DNA of 64,000 nucleotides, taken from assembly GCA_021298355.1 (NCBI GenBank), contig JAJTEH010000008.1:1-64000 (forward strand). Direction: 5' to 3'. The position numbers and the translations under genes were made by a program. This document shows, one piece after another, positions 27,214 through 34,898 of the stretch (positions are counted from its first letter, which is position 1; every line of letters begins with the position of its first letter). The DNA is from Flammeovirgaceae bacterium (GTDB taxonomy: Bacteria; Bacteroidota; Bacteroidia; Cytophagales; Cyclobacteriaceae). Under the pieces are notes generated by a model. The model ran no database searches and was not told the DNA's origin. It worked only from the letters and a program-made list of their open reading frames with translations.

Positions 27214-27684
27214 TTAATGATGATGCCCGCCCGGGCCGTGCACGTGGCCGTGAGAAATTTCGTCTGCAGTGGCTTCGCGTACTTCCATTACTTCTACATC
27301 AAAATTTAATTCTACACCGGCTAACTCGTGGTTAGCATCCACAGTAACAGTTTCAGTTGATACTTCAGTTACAGTAACTACATGACCTTGGTTGGTGCTG
27401 AATTTCATACCGGGTTTTACTTCTTGTCCGCCAAATGCTTTGATGGGTACTTGCTGCATCAGGTTAGGATCTTTTACACCATATCCTTTTTCAGGAGATA
27501 CTTTAATTTGAAACTTATCGCCTTTCTTTTTTCCTTCCAGGCCTTCTTCCATGCCCAGAATAAGATTGCCGATGCCTTGAATATAAAATAAAGGATCTCT
27601 TCCTTTACTGCTATCCAGAATGTTACCGCTGTTGTCGGTTAAGGTGTAATGAATACCCGCTACTTTGTTTTTTGAGATTTGCAT
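27214..27684 (-). CDS. FKBP-type peptidyl-prolyl isomerase (SlyD-like)
   Basis: 156 aa from ATG 27684 (a start at 27705 would add seven residues). FKBP and IF domains: VAGIHYTLTDNSGNILDSSKG, then PLFYIQGIGNLILGMEEGLEGKKKGDKF and VSPEKGYG. Alternates with chaperone loop sequences as in SlyD and ends in a His-rich tail GHVHGPGGHHH, likely to bind metal ions. Acts as a proline isomerase/chaperone in the cytoplasm; role in nickel handling is possible but unproved. Followed by the PepSY gene upstream on the same strand, 28 bp apart. Confidence 0.92.
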   Translation of the reverse strand: MQISKNKVAGIHYTLTDNSGNILDSSKGRDPLFYIQGIGNLILGMEEGLEGKKKGDKFQIKVSPEKGYGVKDPNLMQQVPIKAFGGQEVKPGMKFSTNQGHVVTVTEVSTETVTVDANHELAGVELNFDVEVMEVREATADEISHGHVHGPGGHHH

Positions 27685-27711
27685 GATTGTAATATTGTGT
27701 GGCAAAGGTAA

Positions 27712-28260
27712 TCATTTTAACTTCCTAATCCTTCTGGGATTGTACCAAAGCCAAAAGCCGGAAAGGGTTAGAAAAAGTAAACCCAAACCTAATACGCTTG
27801 TGTAGGTAAGTTTAAAATAACCATTGGCATAGATGACGTTATCTAAAATAGTACCATCATGTATTTGTTCGATAATATCGGAATTGCGTTGTTGTATGGC
27901 TAACACATTTCCTGTTGTACCATCAAGTTGTACTTCGAAATAATTTCTTTTAAAACTTACTTTGATAACGCCTTTCTCAGGGCGAATATCCATGCGATCG
28001 ATTTGCACATCTTTAAGGTGATGTTTTTCCTTAACGGCAACTTGTGCGATAGAAGCCAACGAATCAACAGATAGCCACGTAGCCAGGCTTTTGCTCGTTC
28101 CGTTTTCTGTGTTGGGTAAGATCAATCCACCTGAATGTTTTTTCCAGCCGAGTAAAATACCGGTAAAAGCAATGATGAAAAAAAAGAAACATAAACTGAT
28201 GCCGATGTAGCGATGCAGTTTTCGGTAAGAGCGGGTTCGTTTTACAATTTTTTCTATCAT
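27712..28260 (-). CDS. PepSY-associated membrane protein
   Basis: 182 aa with an N-terminal TM helix (HRYIGISLCFFFFIIAFTGILLGWKK), a periplasmic PepSY-like region (about 55-135, with VKVSFKRNYFEVQLDGTTGNVL) and a second TM helix (VLGLGLLFLTLSGFWLWYNPRR). This architecture occurs near TonB-dependent siderophore/haem receptors and is thought to reduce or release iron. The TonB receptor lies 120 bp upstream on the same strand. Confidence 0.85.
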   Translation of the reverse strand: MIEKIVKRTRSYRKLHRYIGISLCFFFFIIAFTGILLGWKKHSGGLILPNTENGTSKSLATWLSVDSLASIAQVAVKEKHHLKDVQIDRMDIRPEKGVIKVSFKRNYFEVQLDGTTGNVLAIQQRNSDIIEQIHDGTILDNVIYANGYFKLTYTSVLGLGLLFLTLSGFWLWYNPRRIRKLK

Positions 28261-28293
28261 GCTTTTAACGTATAGCTAAGCGTTATTAATAAG

Positions 28294-28386
28294 ATTCGAA
28301 ATTTAAAATTCAAAATTTAAAACTCAAGATTTGAAATTCGAAATTCAAAATTCAAGGTTTAAAATTCGAAATTTGACATTTAAAAT
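28294..28386. repeat. AT-rich imperfect short tandem repeats
   Basis: About nine to ten imperfect copies of units like AAATTCAAAA/AAATTCGAAA follow one another. This fills the gap between the TonB receptor stop codon and the PepSY gene. It is strand-asymmetric and low complexity, possibly a slippage product. Confidence 0.6.
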
Positions 28387-30593
28387 TTTCCTCTCAGGGC
28401 GAAAATAAAATTTCTTCCGGGTGCGCTGATGCCTGAAGAATATGGCCTGTATCGAATGTCTGCTATATTTTCTATCCCCACATCGCAGGTTATGTTTTTA
28501 GTTACATCATACGAAAACTTGGCATTCCATGTATGCCAGTTCGGTACATACGGGTTACCATCTTTATCTTTTGCATACAAGTGCGCATCGGCCCGTTCGG
28601 TTAGTGCCAGGTTTTCGTAGCGCACGGTGCCGTTGTACAAAACATAAACAGTTGCTCGCCACTTTTTATTTTGATAGTTGATTTGAGTAGAACCAAAAGT
28701 TGGAGGTACGTGTGTAGGTGAGTAAATATTTCCTGTTGCAAAATCTCTTTCTTCGCCACGCTGTATGTTAATATTCGATTGCAGCGATAATCCTTTTAAA
28801 ATATCTACTTTTACACCTACCTGGCTGCCCATTACAACAACTCGGTTGGTGTTTTGTAAAGCCAACACACGACTTAACGTTCCATCATACTCAATACTAT
28901 CTTCTCCGTTAAACAAAAAATCTCCACGCACTATGGCGTTATCTAAAAGGGTATAGTAAAAAGCAGCATCTACCGTAATGTTTGGATGGATTTTACCCGC
29001 AAAACCTGTTTCAAAATTATAGGCAGTTTCGGGTTTTAGATTTGGGTTGGGCACCGTTACACTTCCGGGTTGCGAATCGAACACACGACCTATATCGTCA
29101 ACGTTGGGTGCACGAAATCCTGTTGAAACATTGTAATAGATTTTAAAATCATCGTTCATTTTAAAGGTTGCGCCAACGCTTCCGTTCCAGGCTCCATTAT
29201 TGAGCGTGGCGTCATCAAACGGAAATGGAAAAAATGTTTTATCGAAAACAGAATAGGTATGCACATGCGTGTAGCGTACACTTGCATTTAAAGTAACGTA
29301 ACTTGTAAGTTGATGCCTAACGCTGGCATAGGCAGCAAGCGAACGCCAATCCGAACCATTCTGATAACGCGTTGACGCATCGTTTACATCGCCTGTTATA
29401 ATGTCTGTGCGATTGGCAACTGAACGTACTTCGTTGGTTACAAACTCTGCTCCGTAAAACAAAGATGTTTTTTCAGAAAAAGATTTGCTTACATCAACAT
29501 TAGCCGAAAAGGCATCAACCGATTCGAAACGATTGGTTCTGCGGTTGGCATTGCTTCCTGCATAATTCCGGGTGTGTCGGCTTTCGTCATAACTTTGGTG
29601 TGCGAGTACAAGTTTTATTTCGTCAGCAAAAATTTTGTTAGCCTTAATTTTCGCTTGTAAACTGTGCATGCGCCAACGTTGCGGACCGTAATACCACTCT
29701 GCGTTAGCAAATACACCTTGTGCATTTTTTAAAATTAAACGATCGTAGCGTGGCACGTCTGATGTTTCCGAAAAATGAAAACTGTACGTAAGATCTAAAA
29801 CATCTTTCAACCTAAATCTTACTTTCTGCATAGCATTAAGTTGTTCGTAGCCCGAACCAATTTGTTGGTTGATGTTTGGGTTGATGAGGGTAGTGTTGGT
29901 ATTGTTTTCTCTTCCTTGGTAATCGGGTCGGGTGTATTCCATCGGTCCGCGGCTTCCCATGGTTAAATCATCATAGATTGATTTTGTAACACTTGAAGTG
30001 AATGCAAAATTTTTCAAGCCAATGTTAAAATGCACATGCCCTGTGTTTTCCTGATTGGCAGAAGCATACCGAGCTAAGGCTTGTGCATTAAATGTTGTTT
30101 TTCCGCTGGTTGAAAAAGTAGGAGTGAGGGTATGAAAATCCATCACACCACCAATAGCATCGCTGCCATAGATAACAGAACCCGGACCAAAAATTACTTC
30201 CGATTCTTGTATAGCATTGACATCGAGTGAGATTACATTCTGCACATTGCCCCCTCTGAAAATAGCATTGTTAAGCCGCACACCATCTACCACCAACAAC
30301 ACGCGGTTAGTAGCAAAGCCACGCAACATTGGGCTGCCACCACCTAACTGACTTTTTTGTATAAACACTTGGTTGCTCAAGCCTAATAAGTCGGCAGCAG
30401 TTTGAGGGTTGAAAAATTGTATGTCGCTCTTTTCTATTTTGGCAATGCGTGCGGGCACTTCCGATAAGTTTTGTTCCCAACGATTGGCAGAAACTACCAC
30501 TTCATCGAGGTATTTGTTTTGTAATGTATCTGTTTGTTGACCATAAACACAGATACTGGCTAGTAAGCAATAGCCGCATAAAAGTTTTTTCAT
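28380..30593 (-). CDS. TonB-dependent outer membrane receptor
   Basis: 737 aa from ATG 30593 (an upstream in-frame ATG at 30623 precedes it). Signal peptide ends at VYGQ, followed by the TonB box-like segment LDEVVVSANRW, the plug domain (ADLLGLSNQVFIQKSQLGGGSPMLRGFATNRVLLVVDGVRLNNA, about 60-115; GPGSVIYGSDAIGGVMDF) and a 22-strand barrel ending RNFIFALRGKF with the final Phe. The plug with GG-rich G-S-P-M-L-R-G is of the haem/hydroxamate type. With the PepSY protein next door the substrate is probably a metal complex. Confidence 0.93.
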   Translation of the reverse strand: MKKLLCGYCLLASICVYGQQTDTLQNKYLDEVVVSANRWEQNLSEVPARIAKIEKSDIQFFNPQTAADLLGLSNQVFIQKSQLGGGSPMLRGFATNRVLLVVDGVRLNNAIFRGGNVQNVISLDVNAIQESEVIFGPGSVIYGSDAIGGVMDFHTLTPTFSTSGKTTFNAQALARYASANQENTGHVHFNIGLKNFAFTSSVTKSIYDDLTMGSRGPMEYTRPDYQGRENNTNTTLINPNINQQIGSGYEQLNAMQKVRFRLKDVLDLTYSFHFSETSDVPRYDRLILKNAQGVFANAEWYYGPQRWRMHSLQAKIKANKIFADEIKLVLAHQSYDESRHTRNYAGSNANRRTNRFESVDAFSANVDVSKSFSEKTSLFYGAEFVTNEVRSVANRTDIITGDVNDASTRYQNGSDWRSLAAYASVRHQLTSYVTLNASVRYTHVHTYSVFDKTFFPFPFDDATLNNGAWNGSVGATFKMNDDFKIYYNVSTGFRAPNVDDIGRVFDSQPGSVTVPNPNLKPETAYNFETGFAGKIHPNITVDAAFYYTLLDNAIVRGDFLFNGEDSIEYDGTLSRVLALQNTNRVVVMGSQVGVKVDILKGLSLQSNINIQRGEERDFATGNIYSPTHVPPTFGSTQINYQNKKWRATVYVLYNGTVRYENLALTERADAHLYAKDKDGNPYVPNWHTWNAKFSYDVTKNITCDVGIENIADIRYRPYSSGISAPGRNFIFALRGKF

Positions 30594-30684
30594 GTGGATA
30601 AATAGATAATAAAGAATGATCAAGGCTTAAAAAAGCATTGATAGAATAGACGAAAGCAAAAGGGTTAAACTTTTGCGTTTAAGA

Positions 30685-31209
30685 TTAACAAATAGAAAAA
30701 ACTTTTGGAGGTGGAATTTCGATCACCAAGCTTGTGCAACATTCTTGTTTGAGATAGCAAGAATGATGTTCTATACTAAAGGCATACAGCGAAGAAGAAA
30801 ATTGAAAGGGATGATGACAATACAACAACGAACTGACTTGCATAACCTGTGCAGGAACGTGTTTTTTATCGTGGTTAATATTTTCTAACACTTCATGCAG
30901 AAAAGCAAAGAGATTATCTTCGGCTTCATCGTGTTTGGCAAAGAGGATAAGAGAACCGTCTGGTTGAGTATGAGAACGAGCAACATCGTACATGCGCCCG
31001 TTTACTTTTATCTCTCTTTTATTTTCTCGCACTTTTTCATATTCGGCTTGTGTAAAATGAAAACGAGTAAGGTCCGAGTCGGGTAAGAAGGCTAAATTTC
31101 TTCTGCTGGTTGCATGTATTTGCACCAACCTGATGGAAAAGAAAACATAACAGCCGGCCACCTGCAAGAGGAGGAGCAATACAAAAGCCAGGCTGAAAAG
31201 GCGCTTCAT
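30685..31209 (-). CDS. Exported protein with His/Cys-rich tail
   Basis: 174 aa. N-terminal hydrophobic segment (LAFVLLLLLQVAGC) could be a lipoprotein signal or a signal anchor. The middle region contains YDVARSHTQPDGSLILFAKHDEAEDNLF. The C-terminal 60 residues hold clustered metal-ligand residues (CHH, HHSCYLKQECC). No family recognised. It precedes the TonB receptor on the same strand (about 90 bp) and could be the first gene of a metal-acquisition operon with receptor and PepSY protein. Confidence 0.5.
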   Translation of the reverse strand: MKRLFSLAFVLLLLLQVAGCYVFFSIRLVQIHATSRRNLAFLPDSDLTRFHFTQAEYEKVRENKREIKVNGRMYDVARSHTQPDGSLILFAKHDEAEDNLFAFLHEVLENINHDKKHVPAQVMQVSSLLYCHHPFQFSSSLYAFSIEHHSCYLKQECCTSLVIEIPPPKVFSIC

Positions 31210-31382
31210 AAAGGCAAGATACTAAAAATGCAATTGGTGAAAATGCCCATTTACCCTAAGCATTTGGCAGAAGTATACGGTAAAAAGCACAAAGGGATAG
31301 TGTAAATTTTGAAATAAAGATTTTGAGCAGGACGTAAACTTTAGCATATTTGCAACCCGCAAAAACGGGAAAACTAAAAAAT

Positions 31383-31464
31383 GCCTGAGTGGCGGAATTG
31401 GTAGACGCGCACGACTCAAAATCGTGTGCCCTCGGGCGTGCCGGTTCGACTCCGGCCTTAGGTA
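31383..31464 (+). tRNA. tRNA-Leu (CAA)
   Basis: 82-nt class II tRNA. Acceptor GCCTGAG pairs with CTTAGGT (two G-U pairs) and discriminator A. The D arm contains GGCGGAATTGGTAGACGC. The anticodon stem CACGA/TCGTG encloses loop CTCAAAA, anticodon CAA. The long variable arm GCCCTCGGGC-like region and T arm GCCGG-TTCGACT-CCGGC follow. CCA is not encoded. It borders the accessory region, with its 3' end facing the island. Confidence 0.95.
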
Positions 31465-31474
31465 CTCAGGAATA

Positions 31475-31501
31475 AAAAGCTCTGGCAACAGGGCTTTTTT
31501 T
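31475..31501 (+). terminator. Intrinsic terminator of tRNA-Leu
   Basis: GCTCTG, GNRA-type loop GCAA, CAGGGC, then seven T, starting 14 nt after the tRNA end. Confidence 0.85.
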
Positions 31502-31669
31502 ATGGATGAGCATTACACTTTAATTATTCTATAGTTAGCCTAACTTATATTGGTCTACTGTTATAATCGAATCAAAAAATAGTAATACTTGATTAGTTAT
31601 TGGATAGTTACTATCACTTTTACAAATCTTCGTATTAAAATTCAGTCTTATAGACAAACAAAGGAATAT
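31502..31669. other. Intergenic AT-rich stretch, no gene seen
   Basis: This 168-bp stretch lies between the tRNA terminator and the stop of the HARE-HTH gene. It contains a 5-bp inverted repeat GATAG-TTA-CTATC (31603-31615) and nothing else I can interpret. I looked for and did not see a copy of the tRNA-Leu 3' end that would mark an attachment site. Confidence 0.4.
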
Positions 31670-31915
31670 TTACACTAAGCTGTATCTATTTTCTACATCC
31701 TTTTTAAATAGCTTTTGAGGATAAGCCTTTTTTAAATTTAGCCCTGCACATCTTTTACGCAACTCAGAAGAAATGATTGCTTTAGGATTGGTGGATTTAA
31801 ACACAAATAAATTATTTGAATGAATAAAATCGTAAATTTCGCTTGCGCTTAACGGTTTGTTTTGTTTTTTAAGCGTTAGTACAATAGCTTCTTTTATTGT
31901 TTTTTGAAGTTCCAT
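31670..31915 (-). CDS. HARE-HTH (HB1/ASXL) winged-helix protein
   Basis: 81 aa. IKEAIVLTLKKQNKPLSASEIYDFIHSNNLFVFKSTNP and then AIISSELRKRC match the HARE-HTH fold, a DNA-binding domain found in restriction and DNA modification systems. Here it stands as a stand-alone protein next to a damaged cysteine desulfurase gene on the opposite strand, 8 bp apart. This pairing suggests a regulator of a vanished defence or DNA-modification locus. It may also be a remnant itself, but its reading frame is whole. Confidence 0.65.
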   Translation of the reverse strand: MELQKTIKEAIVLTLKKQNKPLSASEIYDFIHSNNLFVFKSTNPKAIISSELRKRCAGLNLKKAYPQKLFKKDVENRYSLV

Positions 31916-31923
31916 AACAGGTT

Positions 31924-32148
31924 ATGCTTTCTAATAAATTTAACCAAGTAATTTACTTAGATAATAATGCTACAACTCAAATTGATGGAAGGGTTTTAGA
32001 GGAGATGATGCCTTTCTTAACAAATGAATTTGCGGCTTTTAGTTCTATTCGTTTTTCAGTTGGAAAATTCAACACCAAAAAGGAAATGGATATTGTTATT
32101 GATGCAGTTAAAAATGTGGTGAGTGATTTGAGGGCAATGGTAAGTTAA
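31924..32148 (+). pseudogene. Cysteine desulfurase with internal deletion
   Basis: A 74-aa frame joins the first ~40 residues of a NifS/IscS/DndA-type desulfurase (IYLDNNATTQIDGRVLEEMM, the family N-terminus) to its last ~35 residues (SSIRFSVGKFNTKKEMDIVI...). About 300 residues are missing, including the PLP-binding Lys and the catalytic Cys loop. The join lies at AFSS/IRFS near 32046; the SSI sequence is plausible at both original sites, so deletion at a short repeat is likely. The frame is preserved. It cannot be an active desulfurase. Confidence 0.75.
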
Positions 32149-32178
32149 ATATGGCGTATTCGCCACAATTAGCATAGT

Positions 32179-33003
32179 ATGGCAAAAAGTACATCATTTA
32201 CAGTAAAGGGTACAGAAATTACCCTTACCCAAAATAATCAGCAAGATTATATATCTCTAACCGATCTAGCTAGGCATAAGGACAACGAGCGAACGGATTA
32301 TATCATTCAAAATTGGTTAAGAAACAGAAATACCATTGAACTCTTAGGGTTTTGGGAGCAGTTAAATAATCCAGATTTTAATCCCATCGAATTCGAGGGG
32401 TTTAGAAAACAAGCCGGCTTAAACAGCTTTATATTAACTGCAAAGCAATGGATTGAAAAGACAGGAGCGATTGGCATCATTTCCAAAGCAGGAAGATATG
32501 GTGGAACCTTCGCTCACCGAGATATTGCTTTTGAATTTGCCTCATGGATTTCTATTGAGTTCAAACTCTACCTCATCAAAGAATTCCAACGCCTTAAAGA
32601 AGACGAAAATAACCGACTGAAACTAGAATGGAACCTGCAACGCACCTTAGCCAAAGTGAACTACCACATACACACCGATGCCATCAAAGAAAAACTCATT
32701 CCAAGTATTATTAGCAGCAAACAAGCAAGTCTCACCTACACTACCGAAGCCGATTTGCTCAATGTGGCCCTGTTTGGCATCACCGCTGCCGCATGGAGAG
32801 ATGCAAACCCTACACTGGAAGGCAATATCCGCGACCATGCTACTATTGAACAATTAGTAGTGTTGTCTAATCTCGAAAGCATTAATGCTGTTTTAATTCA
32901 CCAAGGTTTGATACAAAAAGAAAGACTATTGCAACTCAACCAAATTGCCATTACCCAAATGAAAAGTTTGGTTAATGCAAAGAGCTCGAAAAAGTTGAAG
33001 TAA
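32179..33003 (+). CDS. KilA-N domain protein
   Basis: 274 aa. The N-terminal half shows the KilA-N DNA-binding fold: DYISLTDLARHKDNERTDYIIQNWLRNRNTIELLGFWE, then FILTAKQWIEKTGAIGIISKAGRYGGTFAHRDIAFEFASWIS (residues about 20-120). The C-terminal part is helical and Lys-rich and ends KSSKKLK. Found in phages, plasmids and islands, usually as regulators or antirepressors. An inverted repeat TGGCG-TATT-CGCCA lies 20-35 bp upstream and might be an operator. The reading frame is intact and stands between two broken genes. Confidence 0.8.
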   Translation: MAKSTSFTVKGTEITLTQNNQQDYISLTDLARHKDNERTDYIIQNWLRNRNTIELLGFWEQLNNPDFNPIEFEGFRKQAGLNSFILTAKQWIEKTGAIGIISKAGRYGGTFAHRDIAFEFASWISIEFKLYLIKEFQRLKEDENNRLKLEWNLQRTLAKVNYHIHTDAIKEKLIPSIISSKQASLTYTTEADLLNVALFGITAAAWRDANPTLEGNIRDHATIEQLVVLSNLESINAVLIHQGLIQKERLLQLNQIAITQMKSLVNAKSSKKLK

Positions 33004-33035
33004 TGAAAGAATAATGGCTAAAAAGCAAAGAAGTA

Positions 33036-33168
33036 ATGAAAACTTTGAAAATTCGTGCTTGTGATGTGATACACTTGCGTGAAGCAGGAAAACTCAAATT
33101 TACTAATCAAGGAAATGTTTTTTTTGTATGATGCTGAAAGTGTTTTTCAAAACATTATTATGTTGTGA
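33036..33168 (+). pseudogene. Excisionase/HTH-like fragment, frameshifted
   Basis: Reading from ATG 33036 gives RACDVIHLREAGKLKF... and stops at 33131. Deleting one T from a run of eight (33118-33125) continues it as VFLYDAESVFQNIIML, which fits the C-terminal half of the HTH_17/excisionase family. The N-terminal HTH is missing. The continued frame stops at 33166-33168, inside the first CRISPR repeat. It is thus probably a decayed gene that the array adjoins. Confidence 0.42.
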
Positions 33169-34449
33169 TTTGCTTTCAACAAACGATCTTTGATAACGCG
33201 AACCTATCATAGAGGAAAAGGCAATGGGTTGTGATTTGCTTTCAACAAACGATCTTTGATAACAAAAAAGAAGATAAGCATCCTGACTTTACAGTTGTGA
33301 TTTGCTTTCAACAAACGATCTTTGATAACAAGTCTTGACCTGTTAAAGCCGTTCCGAAAGTTGTGATTTGCTTTCAACAAACGATCTTTGATAACTGTGC
33401 AGTTTTACTCAGTGTTTTGCGTAAAGTTGTGATTTGCTTTCAACAAACGATCTTTGATAACCAGTGCTTCTGGTGATAATGCGCACCTCTGGTTGTGATT
33501 TGCTTTCAACAAACGATCTTTGATAACATTAAAGCCTTTAGGGAATTTAAGTTGGATGTTGTGATTTGCTTTCAACAAACGATCTTTGATAACCGAGAAT
33601 TTCGCGATGTGACTACAAAAGAGTTGTGATTTGCTTTCAACAAACGATCTTTGATAACACTAACTCAACTGATCCGTTTAGTTGACTTGTTGTGATTTGC
33701 TTTCAACAAACGATCTTTGATAACGTCAAAGGTTGAGAAAGTCCTGTTGATACAGTTGTGATTTGCTTTCAACAAACGATCTTTGATAACTGGGTAATGG
33801 CATCCAATGAGTAACAAAAGGTTGTGATTTGCTTTCAACAAACGATCTTTGATAACAATTCGAGATAAGGTTAGGTACGTGAAGCAGTTGTGATTTGCTT
33901 TCAACAAACGATCTTTGATAACTGGAAAAGCTGGCAGATGCCGACATCAACGTTGTGATTTGCTTTCAACAAACGATCTTTGATAACAAGATGCTGAAAT
34001 AGCACAACTTACTAACTGTTGTGATTTGCTTTCAACAAACGATCTTTGATAACCTTATGGTAGTGTTGTCGATCAGCGTTTCAGTTGTGATTTGCTTTCA
34101 ACAAACGATCTTTGATAACTCGGCTATTTGTGACAATCTTTCAATAAGAGTTGTGATTTGCTTTCAACAAACGATCTTTGATAACAACTAGATGGAAATT
34201 AAACGATATATTCTAGTTGTGATTTGCTTTCAACAAACGATCTTTGATAACTAGCGCAACAATTAATTAAATAACTATGAAGTTGTGATTTGCTTTCAAC
34301 AAACGATCTTTGATAACAGAAAGGAGAAATAAAAGGGCTGGCTTGTGGTTGTGATTTGCTTTCAACAAACGATCTTTGATAACTGTCTGGGGCTAATTTG
34401 TCTGGGGCTAATAGTTGTGATTTGCTTTCAACAAACGATCTTTGATAAC
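33162..34449 (+). CRISPR. Type II-C CRISPR array, 20 repeats
   Basis: Twenty 36-bp repeats, starting with GTTGTGATTTGCTTTCAAC and ending ATCTTTGATAAC, every 66 bp (two spacers are 29 nt, the other seventeen 30 nt; 19 spacers in all). I compared all copies by eye and saw no variants, including both ends. Direction is inferred from the tracrRNA: its anti-repeat on the plus strand pairs with the first part of the repeat, so spacers are read left to right. The last spacer is an internal duplication. No spacer matches elsewhere in this window by eye. Confidence 0.98.
33163..33192 (+). promoter_or_regulatory. Candidate promoter inside each repeat (first copy shown)
   Basis: In every repeat TTG (positions 2-4) is followed 19 bp later by GATCTTTG (positions 24-31), close to the Bacteroidetes promoter TTTG-N19-21-TAnnTTTG (one mismatch in the -7 element). 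Starting 5-7 nt later would begin transcripts at the repeat/spacer boundary, as with the repeat-internal promoters of Neisseria II-C arrays. Inference. Confidence 0.4.
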
Positions 34450-34565
34450 TGATTTGATTTTAACTGCTTATAAATAAGCACTTTATGGGTCTTTTCAGTT
34501 GAAAAAAATCAGAGAATATCACTCCAAATCAAGTAGGTGTTATCAAAATTAAGCCTTCTATTAAA
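34450..34565. other. Gap between array and cas2, possible leader
   Basis: This AT-rich 116-bp gap has no gene. Near 34539 GTTATCAAA matches the beginning of the complemented repeat over nine bases, perhaps by chance. Whether this side or the other is the integrating leader is unclear from sequence because all repeats look identical. Confidence 0.35.

Positions 34566-34898
<333 letters not shown>

Noticed and set aside
31222-31488. 88-aa minus-strand ORF
   Set aside because: It covers the tRNA-Leu gene and has no signal or family character.
33665-33950. ORFs on the minus strand with repeated VIKDRLLKANHN-like units
   Set aside because: These are translations of the CRISPR repeats and spacers, not genes.
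34539-34547. GTTATCAAA near cas2 as a degenerate repeat
   Set aside because: Only nine bases match the repeat and the rest does not, so chance is the simplest explanation.
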